A stretch of 64,000 nt of DNA from Solimonas terrae (GTDB lineage Bacteria; Pseudomonadota; Gammaproteobacteria; Nevskiales; Nevskiaceae). A program made the translations under genes and the position numbers. Location: the NCBI RefSeq assembly GCF_011067135.1, contig NZ_JAAMOW010000004.1, positions 1 through 64,000 on the forward strand, in the 5' to 3' direction. How positions within the stretch are numbered: the first letter of the stretch is position 1; each line of letters opens with the position of its first letter. The notes beneath the pieces are model-generated. The model was not told the origin of the DNA. It searched no databases and worked only from the letters and a program-made list of their open reading frames with translations. This document shows positions 53,640 to 64,000 of this stretch, one piece after another.

Positions 53640-54121
53640 TTCTCCTTTGCGGGGTTGTTGCTCGATCCTCCCTTTGGTTTCGCGCTGCGGCGCGACTTAC
53701 TTTTCTTTGCTTGTGCAAAGAACAAGTATGCAAAAGAAAGCACACCCCTGGGGCCGCACTCCGCTTTGCGGAGTGCCCTGCGCTGCTCACGTGCTCGGGA
53801 GCGTCGCCGACGCGGCGTCCTGCCGCGACGACGACTTGGCCGGCCGTCCTGGCCTGACTGTCTGAGCGCTGCGGAGCAGCGCGAGTTTCAGGCACGGCCT
53901 GCCGTTCGAGCATCGCAGGGGTGAGTCGGGAACAAGCGGATTGCCTAAATGGCAATCCGCCCCGACGAACGCCCGAGCCTCTGGCGAGGGCCGGGACGCG
54001 TAAGCCAGGGGTGTCCTTTCTTTTGGTTTCTTTTCTTTGGACACGCAAAGAAAAGAAACCCGCGCCGCAGCGCGGAACGAAAGGCCGGATCGAGCCCCTT
54101 ATCATCGATGGATCACGCGCC
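53640..54121 (-). repeat. Modular inverted-repeat element, copy 2 (482 bp), interior inverted
   Basis: It fills the gap between gmhB and glyS. The interior and both hairpin arms are the reverse complement of copy 1, yet the outermost left flank (TTCTCCTTTGCGGGG and the following 14 bp) is identical to copy 1 in the same direction, and the right flank (ATCATCGATGGATC) also matches in the same direction. It lacks the ~150-bp middle module of copy 1 and carries its own ~90-bp module including ATTGCCTAAATGGCAAT. No protein is supported here. Confidence 0.8.
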
Positions 54122-54124
54122 GGA

Positions 54125-56221
54125 TCAGCCCGGTAGTTGCGACAGATCCGCTACCGACCGGCAGGCCGCATCGAGCTTGCCGAGCAGTGCGAGGCGGTTG
54201 CTGCGCACGGCTGCATCGTCGGCGTTCACCATCACGCCGTCGAAGAATGCGTCGACCGGTTCGCGCAGCGCCGCCAGATTGACGAGCTGCTGCGTGTAGT
54301 CGCCGGTCTTCACGTTCTGTGCCTCGATCATTTCGAGTGCGGCGAACAGCTGCTTCTCGGCGGCATGTTCGAAACGCGAGGCATCGATTGCGCCGGACAC
54401 ATCGCCAGCCTGCTTGAGAATGTTGCGCACACGCTTGTTGGCGGCGGCAAGGTTGGCTGCAGCGGCGTGGGCGGCGAAGGCGTGGACCGCATGCAGGCGC
54501 TTCTGGAAATCGAGCGGTTGGCGGATGTCGAGCGCGCGTACCGCCTCGAAGGTTTCGCCGCCGATCGCGCGGCCGTCGACGATCTGGCCGACGAGAAATG
54601 CGCGCAGGCGTTCCTGCACGAACGCGACCAGTTCGCCGAGCGTGGTGGCGTCGCGCTTGCCGGCCGGTTGCAGCTCGAGGGCATAACCCAGCATTTCCTC
54701 GAGATCGAGCGGCAGCCCGGCCTCGAGGCAGATGCGCAGCACGCCGAGCGCGGCGCGACGCAGCGCGTACGGGTCCTTGCTGGCCGTCGGCTTCTGGCCG
54801 ATCGCGAAGATGCCGGCGAGCGTGTCGAGCTTGTCGGCGAGCGCGACGATCTGGCCTTCGCGCGTCGACGGGATCGGCGTGCCCTGCTGGGTCGGCAGAT
54901 AGTGCTCGCGGATGGCGGCCGCGACCGCAGGCGACTCGCCGGATTTAGCAGCGTAGTAGCCGCCCATCAGACCCTGCAGCTCGGGGAACTCGAACACCAT
55001 CTTCGTGACGAGGTCGTTTTTGCACAGGCTGGCGGCTATGCCGGCATCCGCAGCTACATCGCTGACGAAATCTACTTTATGCGTCGAGGCGGACAACAAG
55101 CTGCTGACGTGACTGCTCATCGCGCGGACGCGGGCTCCCTTGTGTGCTAATGAGCCCAAATCCTTTTGATAAGTCACGGTTTCGAGCGCCGCGCCATAGG
55201 CGGCGAGTGGCTGCTTGAGATCCTGCCGCCAGAAAAACAGCGCATCGCTCAAGCGCGGCCGCACGACGCGCTCGTTGCCGGTGATGACCTGTGCGACATC
55301 GCGCGACTCGATGTTGCTGATGGTGATGAAGGCGTTGGTCAGCTGCGTCTGCGCGGCGTCGCTGAAGACCGTGAAGTAGCGCTGGTTGGTCTCGACGGTG
55401 GCGACGATCACTTCCGGCGGCAGTTCGAGGAAGCGCTCCTCGAAATGCCCGGTGATCGCGACCGGCCATTCGACCAGCGCGGTCACTTCGTCGAGCAGAT
55501 CGTCGGTGATGCGCGCGTGGCCCTTGAGCGCCGCCGCCTGCGTTTCGATCTGTCTGCGGATTTCGGTCTTGCGCGAGGCGATATCGGCCCAGACGTGCGC
55601 CGCGCGCAGGGACTCGACATAGACGTCCGGCGACGCGAGCGAGATCGCGGCCGGCGCGTGAAAGCGATGTCCGTAGGTCAGACGGCCGCTGTCGAGGCCA
55701 TAGCGGCGCAGCGGCACGACATCGGTGCCGTAAAGGCAGCACAGCCACTGCACCGGACGCACGAAGGTTTCGTCGCTGCTGCCCCAGCGCATGCGCTTCG
55801 GCACCAGTGCGTCCATCTGCTTGAGAGCTTCTTCGAAGATGTCGGCAATCAGCTCGACCGTCGGCTTGCCGGGTACACGCTGCGCGAAATGCAGCTTGCC
55901 CTCCTTCTCGCCGAGGGCGGCGAACTCGACGCCGCAGGAACGCGCGAAGCCCAGCGCGGCCGGCGTCGGCTGACCCTCCTTGAGCGCGGTGCTCAGCGCC
56001 GGGCCCAGGCGCTCGATGTTCTGCTCGGGTTGCGTCGCGTCGAGCTGCTCGATCAGGACCGCGAGGCGTCGCGGTGTGGCGAAGGTCTGCGTGCCGGCAA
56101 AGCCGATATTGCGGCGCGTCAGGCCGTCGCCGATGCCGCGCGCCAAGGCGGTGGCGAGCGGCACGACATAGCGGGCCGGCAGATCTTCGGTTCCGATTTC
56201 CAGCAGGAAGAGGCGTGACAT
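54125..56221 (-). CDS. glyS: Glycyl-tRNA synthetase beta subunit
   Basis: The beta subunit of the alpha2beta2 glycyl-tRNA synthetase, 698 residues. It begins SRLFLLEIGTEDLPARYVVP, has WGSSDETFVRPVQWL (near 155), NQRYFTVF (near 275) and a C-terminal DALR-like anticodon-binding region (FDGVMVNADDAAVRSNRLAL near 665). The ATG at MSRLFLLE was chosen. glyQ normally precedes it directly; here about 3.4 kb separate them, with a GST gene and a katG unit between. Confidence 0.96.
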   Translation of the reverse strand: MSRLFLLEIGTEDLPARYVVPLATALARGIGDGLTRRNIGFAGTQTFATPRRLAVLIEQLDATQPEQNIERLGPALSTALKEGQPTPAALGFARSCGVEFAALGEKEGKLHFAQRVPGKPTVELIADIFEEALKQMDALVPKRMRWGSSDETFVRPVQWLCCLYGTDVVPLRRYGLDSGRLTYGHRFHAPAAISLASPDVYVESLRAAHVWADIASRKTEIRRQIETQAAALKGHARITDDLLDEVTALVEWPVAITGHFEERFLELPPEVIVATVETNQRYFTVFSDAAQTQLTNAFITISNIESRDVAQVITGNERVVRPRLSDALFFWRQDLKQPLAAYGAALETVTYQKDLGSLAHKGARVRAMSSHVSSLLSASTHKVDFVSDVAADAGIAASLCKNDLVTKMVFEFPELQGLMGGYYAAKSGESPAVAAAIREHYLPTQQGTPIPSTREGQIVALADKLDTLAGIFAIGQKPTASKDPYALRRAALGVLRICLEAGLPLDLEEMLGYALELQPAGKRDATTLGELVAFVQERLRAFLVGQIVDGRAIGGETFEAVRALDIRQPLDFQKRLHAVHAFAAHAAAANLAAANKRVRNILKQAGDVSGAIDASRFEHAAEKQLFAALEMIEAQNVKTGDYTQQLVNLAALREPVDAFFDGVMVNADDAAVRSNRLALLGKLDAACRSVADLSQLPG

Positions 56222-56307
56222 GGGTGCGGAGCAGGCGAACGAGCGCGCGATTGTCCGGGATTCGGCGGGTGGCGCCAACAGCGCGGCCGGGCCGCGCATC
56301 GACGGCG

Positions 56308-56353
56308 ACAGTCATTGACTATCGTATCGAAAGAAACAATCAATTTTTATGAT
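56308..56353 (+). promoter_or_regulatory. OxyR-like binding site and -10 box upstream of katG
   Basis: ACAG, CTAT, AAAG and CAAT occur at 56308, 56319, 56330 and 56341, each separated by exactly 7 nt. This matches the OxyR pattern ATAG-N7-CTAT-N7-ATAG-N7-CTAT at 13 of 16 positions. TATGAT follows at 56348-56353. The gap 56222-56679 otherwise holds only a small open frame. Confidence 0.65.
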
Positions 56354-56403
56354 TGAAGCCAAGAGCGTACGGTAGGGGCCCTGTCAACGCGCTGGAGTGG
56401 CCG

Positions 56404-56541
56404 ATGAAACATGAAGCGACGCCTGCGGTCCGCCGATACACGGTGCCGCTGATGCTGGTGCTCGCCGCCGCGGTCGCGGCCGATCTCGGCCACGACGCGA
56501 GTGTCCGTCACCGGCTGGTCACGCAAGTGATCCAGCGTTGA
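56404..56541 (+). CDS. Possible 45-residue membrane peptide in the katG leader
   Basis: MKHEATPAVRRYTVPLMLVL followed by AAAVAADLGHDASVRHRL has a basic N-terminus and one hydrophobic segment (residues 13-27), so it could be a small membrane or signal-like peptide. GGAGTGG precedes the ATG. It would lie on the same transcript as katG if the OxyR-like promoter is used. No homologue is recognised, and short frames arise by chance in such DNA. Confidence 0.35.
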   Translation: MKHEATPAVRRYTVPLMLVLAAAVAADLGHDASVRHRLVTQVIQR

Positions 56542-58920
<2,379 letters not shown>

Positions 58921-58927
58921 TGTCCTG

Positions 58928-58964
58928 CATCGCCCGGCGTCGTCCCGGACGGCGCCGGGCGATG
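58928..58964. terminator. Long perfect hairpin between katG and the GST gene
   Basis: CATCGCCCGGCG and CGCCGGGCGATG form a perfect 12-bp stem 7 nt after the katG stop. The downstream TCGTTT is only weakly T-rich. It may serve both convergent genes. Confidence 0.7.
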
Positions 58965-58969
58965 TCGTT

Positions 58970-59608
58970 TCAGGGCGCCTGTTCCGGGGTAAAGAACGGC
59001 TGGCGAATCGTCGCGAAAACCGGCAGGGCTTCGCAGCGATCGACGAGGCGCATCAGGTTTGTGTAAGCCGACAGATCGAGGTCCAGCGCTTCGCGAATCA
59101 GCGTCGTTGCGCAACTGACGGTGATGTCGGCCTGGCTGAAGCGCACGCCGAGCAGCCAGTCCGGCGCGATCACGGACGCAGCGGCGGCATCGAGCGCGGC
59201 CAGCGCGTCGTGCATCTGCTCGCGACAGCGTTGCAGCCAGGGGTCATGGCGCTTTTCCGTGGGCCGGAAGGCGTGCTCGTAGAGCTGCGCGACGGCTTTC
59301 TCGGCGGCGCCGGTGGCCAGCGCCATCAGCTGCAGTCCGCGTCGACGCTCGGCACCATGCGCGGGCAGCAGCGCGCGCTCGGGGCCGGCGCGTTCGTCGA
59401 GATAGTCGAGGATGGCGGCTGACTCGATCAGTGACTCACCGTCATCGAGGACCAGCGTCGGCACGCGGCCGACCGGGTTGTAACGACGAATCTGCGCCTG
59501 ATCGGCACCCACCGACCAGTTGCGATGCTCGTAGTCCATGCCCAGCAACTGCATCGAGATCGCGACGCGCCGGACGAACGGCGAGTCATACATGCCGATC
59601 AGCAGCAC
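58970..59608 (-). CDS. Glutathione S-transferase family protein
   Basis: The 212-residue protein has an N-terminal thioredoxin-like GST domain (IGMYDSPFVRRVAISMQLLG near 4, NPVGRVPTLVLDDGESLIES near 42) and an all-helical C-terminal domain with FSQADITVSCATTL (near 168). The active-site Ser is probably in DSPFVRR. A GTG start giving (M)LLIGMYDSP fits family N-termini; an ATG five codons later is possible. It follows glyQ by 7 nt, so it is co-transcribed with it. The substrate is unknown. Confidence 0.88.
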   Translation of the reverse strand: MLLIGMYDSPFVRRVAISMQLLGMDYEHRNWSVGADQAQIRRYNPVGRVPTLVLDDGESLIESAAILDYLDERAGPERALLPAHGAERRRGLQLMALATGAAEKAVAQLYEHAFRPTEKRHDPWLQRCREQMHDALAALDAAAASVIAPDWLLGVRFSQADITVSCATTLIREALDLDLSAYTNLMRLVDRCEALPVFATIRQPFFTPEQAP

Positions 59609-59615
59609 GGTTTTC

Positions 59616-60542
59616 TCAGGCGGCGCGCGCCGGACTCGCCAGCATCGGGAAGCCGAGCGCTTCGCGTGCCTTGTAATAGGCCTCGGCGCAACCGCGGGCG
59701 AGCGTGCGCACGCGCAGGATGTAGGCCTGCCGCTCGGTGACCGAGATCGCACCGCGCGCATCGAGCAGATTGAAGGCGTGTGATGCCTGGATCGTGCGTT
59801 CGTACGCGGGCAGCGGCAGCGGTGTTTCCAGCGCGAGCAGGCGCTGGCATTCGGCTTCGGCCTTGTTGAAGCGCTCGAACAGGGTCGGCACGTCGGCGTG
59901 CTCGAAGTTGTACGTGCTCTGCTCGACCTCGTTCTGGTGATAGACGTCGCCGTAGGTGACGACGCGACCGCTGAGCGGGTCGCGCGACCACACCAGGTCA
60001 TAGACCGACTCGACCTTCTGGATGTACATCGCGAGGCGTTCGAGACCGTAGGTGATCTCGCCCGCGACGGGTCTGCACTCGAGGCCACCGACCTGCTGGA
60101 AGTACGTGAACTGCGTGACCTCCATGCCGTTCAGCCAGACTTCCCAGCCCAGACCCCAGGCGCCGAGCGTCGGCGACTCCCAGTTGTCCTCGACGAAGCG
60201 GATGTCGTGCGTCAGCGGATCGAAGCCGAGCAGCTTCAGCGATTGCAGATACAGATCCTGGATGTTCGCCGGGCTCGGCTTCATCAGCACCTGGAACTGG
60301 TAGTAGTGCTGCAGGCGGTTCGGATTGTCGCCATAGCGGCCGTCGGTCGGGCGCCGGCTCGGCTGCACGTACGCGGTGTTCCAGGGTTCCGGACCGACCG
60401 CGCGCAGGAAGGTCGACCAGTGGAAGGTGCCGGCGCCCATTTCCATGTCCATCGGCTGGACGATCACGCAGCCCTGTCCGGCCCAGAATTTCTGGAGCGT
60501 GAGGATCAAGTCCTGAAAGCTCGGGGAGTTCTGGGACGTCAT
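59616..60542 (-). CDS. glyQ: Glycyl-tRNA synthetase alpha subunit
   Basis: The class II catalytic subunit that activates glycine, 308 residues. Family landmarks are [20 protein letters not shown] (near 9), [19 protein letters not shown] (near 37), [19 protein letters not shown] (near 58) and [20 protein letters not shown] (near 154). It precedes the GST gene on the same strand. Its partner glyS lies beyond the katG unit, so the two subunits may not share one transcript here. Confidence 0.97.
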   Translation of the reverse strand: MTSQNSPSFQDLILTLQKFWAGQGCVIVQPMDMEMGAGTFHWSTFLRAVGPEPWNTAYVQPSRRPTDGRYGDNPNRLQHYYQFQVLMKPSPANIQDLYLQSLKLLGFDPLTHDIRFVEDNWESPTLGAWGLGWEVWLNGMEVTQFTYFQQVGGLECRPVAGEITYGLERLAMYIQKVESVYDLVWSRDPLSGRVVTYGDVYHQNEVEQSTYNFEHADVPTLFERFNKAEAECQRLLALETPLPLPAYERTIQASHAFNLLDARGAISVTERQAYILRVRTLARGCAEAYYKAREALGFPMLASPARAA

Positions 60543-60638
60543 GGTGGCAGCACGGCGAAAAGGGCGGCGAGTATAGCAATCCACCGAATCGCGACGATTG
60601 ACCGCGATGCCATTCCGGCTCCGGTATGATCGCGCCCC

Positions 60639-61298
60639 ATGCGCACGCTCGAACCGTTGTTCACCCGCAATCAGGAGTGGGTCCGCGACCAGGTCGCCCA
60701 GGATCCCGATTTCTTCAAGCGACTCGCGGCTCAGCAGCTGCCCGAATATCTGTGGATCGGCTGCTCGGATTCGCGCGTGCCGGCCAACCAGATTCTCGGC
60801 CTGCCGCCGGGCGAGGTGTTCGTCCACCGCAATATCGCCAATGTCGTGGTGCATACCGACTTCAACTGCCTGGCCGTCATGCAGTACGCGGTCGAGGCGC
60901 TGAAGGTCAAACACATCATCGTCACCGGCCATTACGGCTGCGGCGGCGTGCGTCTGGCGATGTCGCCGGCGCCGCTGGGCGGTATCGCCGGCAACTGGCT
61001 GTGGCACGTCCGCGCGGTCGCCGAACGCCACGCCGCAAGGCTGGCGCTGATCGCCGACGACGAGCAGCGCTACGACCGGCTCTGCGAACTCAATGCCGTC
61101 GAGCAGGTCCGCCACGTCGGCCAGACCTCGATCGTGCAGGACGCCTGGGCGCGGGGGCAGACGCTCGCGCTGCACGGCTGGGTCTACGGGCTCAAGGACG
61201 GCCTGCTGCGCGACCTGTCGATGACCGTGGAACGCCCCGAAGAGCTGGAGCGTGAATACGAACGGGCCGTGGATTACATTCTGTCCCCCAGCCGTTGA
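60639..61298 (+). CDS. can: Beta-class carbonic anhydrase
   Basis: It interconverts CO2 and bicarbonate in the cytoplasm. The 219-residue protein has zinc ligands in [14 protein letters not shown] (Cys and Asp, near 39) and [13 protein letters not shown] (His and Cys, near 95), plus [13 protein letters not shown] (near 61). These match the E. coli Can type closely. TATGAT ends 8 nt before the ATG. It is divergent from glyQ and precedes glnA by 134 bp, with separate promoter signals. Confidence 0.95.
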   Translation: MRTLEPLFTRNQEWVRDQVAQDPDFFKRLAAQQLPEYLWIGCSDSRVPANQILGLPPGEVFVHRNIANVVVHTDFNCLAVMQYAVEALKVKHIIVTGHYGCGGVRLAMSPAPLGGIAGNWLWHVRAVAERHAARLALIADDEQRYDRLCELNAVEQVRHVGQTSIVQDAWARGQTLALHGWVYGLKDGLLRDLSMTVERPEELEREYERAVDYILSPSR

Positions 61299-61347
61299 GC
61301 GGTCGAGCGGCGGGTCGAATGACGTATATGCAAATGCCGGCTTCGTC

Positions 61348-61363
61348 TGGCATGTTTCATGCT
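61348..61363 (+). promoter_or_regulatory. Sigma-54-type promoter of glnA
   Basis: TGGCATGTTTCATGCT has the -24 GG and -12 GC separated by exactly 10 nt, as required for sigma-54, about 70 nt before the glnA ATG. It fits nitrogen control by the NtrB-NtrC pair whose kinase gene begins at 63578. Confidence 0.75.
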
Positions 61364-61432
61364 GTTATTGAGCGCGCGTCGGGTGGCCAAATCCGGCGAG
61401 TCAAATTCATTGATCCCTAAGGAGATGGGCCC

Positions 61433-62842
<1,410 letters not shown>

Positions 62843-62905
62843 CGAGTCCGGGGCTGCCGGCAGCAGCCCCGCTCGCGGCTGGCTCTGCGTTGGAAGCAGT
62901 CAAAG

Positions 62906-62936
62906 GCCCCGTCGGAAACGGCGGGGCTTTTCTTTT
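62906..62936 (+). terminator. Intrinsic terminator of glnA
   Basis: GCCCCGTC and GGCGGGGC form an 8-bp stem with a GGAAAC loop, followed by TTTTCTTTT. Confidence 0.9.
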
Positions 62937-62961
62937 GCGCGCGCTGCGTTACGCTGCCGGC

Positions 62962-63492
62962 ATGAAGGGGGCACTCTCGCTTTTGCTTTGCCTGTTCGCA
63001 GGGGCCGCTGTCGCGGACGACGCCGTGTATCGCTATACCGACGCCAATGGCGTCGTGCATTACAGCGATCGTGCACCGGACCGGCACGCGAAACCGATCC
63101 GCCTCGGGCCGCTCGCCACCAGCACGCCTACCCGGCACGCGATGTTCTATTCGCCGGAAGTCCTGCGGGCGGCAGCACGCTTTGCCGTGCGTGTCGAGTC
63201 GCCGACGCCCGATCAGCGGATCGAAGCGGGCCGTGCACCACTGGTCGCCGCGGCCAGCGTGATGCCGGCACTGGTGCAGGGCTTTCACCTTGTTTATCAG
63301 GTAGATGGGCACGCGGTCACGAGCGGTCCGGTCGATGCGCTGAGTATCCAGCTGCCGTCGCTGGCGGCAGGTTCGCACGCGCTGCAGATCGTACTGCTCG
63401 ACGAGCACGGCGCCGAGGTCGCACGCTCGACGCCGGCGAACTTCCAGATCGCCGGCACCAGGCTGGCGAGCGGCGCACCAAAACAGCCATAA
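62962..63492 (+). CDS. Exported DUF4124-domain protein
   Basis: A 176-residue protein with a signal peptide (MKGALSLLLCLFAGAAVA) followed directly by a DUF4124 motif (VYRYTDANGVVHYSDRAPD, near 22). The C-terminal part has strands resembling an Ig-like or carbohydrate-binding fold (VYQVDGHAVTSGPVDALSIQ, HALQIVLLDEHGAEV). A DUF4124 gene between glnA and ntrB is common in gammaproteobacteria, but its role is unknown. TACGCT ends 6 nt before the ATG. Confidence 0.85.
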   Translation: MKGALSLLLCLFAGAAVADDAVYRYTDANGVVHYSDRAPDRHAKPIRLGPLATSTPTRHAMFYSPEVLRAAARFAVRVESPTPDQRIEAGRAPLVAAASVMPALVQGFHLVYQVDGHAVTSGPVDALSIQLPSLAAGSHALQIVLLDEHGAEVARSTPANFQIAGTRLASGAPKQP

Positions 63493-63577
63493 CGCACTAA
63501 ACTGGTGCCTTTCTGGCTGCTCCGCCGCCCTGTGCCGGCGCTTCGCCCATGGCCTGCATCTTGCGTTCGCTTGCCCG

Positions 63578-64000
63578 ATGAAACTGGGTGCCCGCAGCCG
63601 CGTGACCGCGGAAGACGTGATCGACGGACAGACCACGGCGGTGGTCGCCCTCGACGAGAGCTTGCGCGTGTCGGTTCTGAATTTCGCCGCCGAAGGGATT
63701 TTCGAAGTGTCGCGGCGCCTCACGCTCGGCGAGGCGCTGGTGGACGCCATTGCGCATTTCGCTCCGCACGAGCTGCGCCTGCGCAAGGCGCTCGACACCA
63801 TGACCGGGTTCATCGAGCGCGAGCTCAAGCTGGCGCGTCCGGGCAGCTCGTCGATCACCGTCGATCTGATTGTCACGCCGTTCGTGGTCGGCAAGAAACC
63901 GGGTCTGCTGATGGAAATGCAGCCGGTCGATCGTCATCAGCGCATTGCCCGCGACGGTACTCTGCAGACCCAATTCGACGCCAGCCGCGAGCTGATTCGG
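63578..64000 (+). CDS. glnL: Nitrogen regulation sensor kinase NtrB, N-terminal part
   Basis: The frame is open to the window edge (141 codons). It encodes a PAS-type sensor domain (TAVVALDESLRVSVLNFAAE near 20, IFEVSRR) and a second part with RIARDGTLQTQF then DASRELIR, immediately where the kinase H-box would begin in NtrB. With glnA upstream the identity is secure by context, though the catalytic domains lie outside the window. NtrB phosphorylates NtrC under nitrogen limitation, which would activate the sigma-54 promoter of glnA. Confidence 0.88.
   Translation, partial: MKLGARSRVTAEDVIDGQTTAVVALDESLRVSVLNFAAEGIFEVSRRLTLGEALVDAIAHFAPHELRLRKALDTMTGFIERELKLARPGSSSITVDLIVTPFVVGKKPGLLMEMQPVDRHQRIARDGTLQTQFDASRELIR

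Noticed and set aside
53593-54105. 170-codon minus-strand frame in the second modular repeat
   Set aside because: Same reason as for copy 1; spurious repeat-derived frame.

Overview
The window is GC-rich (roughly two thirds G+C by eye) bacterial chromosome and almost certainly comes from a gammaproteobacterium. The evidence is gene order: def-fmt-rsmB-trkA-trkH facing a LysM gene-dprA-smg-topA-tsaC-hemF, then rpsU-yqeY-dnaG-rpoD facing tsaD-folB, and glnA followed by an ntrB-type kinase. A chromosomal integron, many ATGA-coupled operons and GC-biased antisense frames fit the Xanthomonadales/Nevskiales part of that class. This placement is inference, and no rRNA gene is present to confirm it.

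Region 1 (1-4616) is the attI end of a chromosomal integron. The integrase gene reads rightward. An attI core and five complete attC sites lie to its left, all oriented leftward, which I checked from R''/R' complementarity and from the extra base in the L'' arm. Six cassettes are visible. Three carry genes in the normal direction (unknown; secreted DUF3806-like; DUF4917 SIR2-like) and three carry small genes in reverse. Region 2 (4591-9158) holds two MFS transporters, two small lipoproteins and a homoserine kinase. Region 3 (9367-23804) holds potassium uptake, translation initiation and rRNA modification, DprA, topoisomerase I, TsaC and HemF, plus a candidate structured RNA with a clear terminator between trkA and rsmB.

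Region 4 (23828-37577) starts with a modular inverted-repeat element, then oxyR, a lytic transglycosylase, cca, a tetR gene, a marR-led EmrAB-type efflux operon with a readable promoter/operator, uppP, a pteridine-reductase-like SDR, an NRDE-domain gene and an ecsC-like gene. Region 5 (37587-46787) has ppk and ppx (ppk preceded by a Pho-box-like repeat), two small cytochromes c, a beta-barrel protein and a large MASE1-CHASE-PAS-PAS-GGDEF-EAL protein. Region 6 (46936-54121) is the macromolecular-synthesis operon, tsaD-folB, gmhB and a second copy of the modular element.

Region 7 (54125-64000) has glyQ and glyS separated by a GST gene and a katG unit. A four-block OxyR-like site precedes katG, which links it to the oxyR gene 32 kb away. 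A beta-carbonic anhydrase, glnA behind a sigma-54-type promoter, a DUF4124 gene and the start of ntrB close the window.

The observations most worth following up are: the integron with its SIR2-like cassette; the paired modular elements whose interiors are inverted relative to their flanks; the trkA/rsmB intergenic RNA; a DnaG whose zinc ligands are replaced; the katG unit inside the glyQ/glyS locus; and a recurring -10 box exactly 6 nt before start codons, which suggests leaderless transcription.
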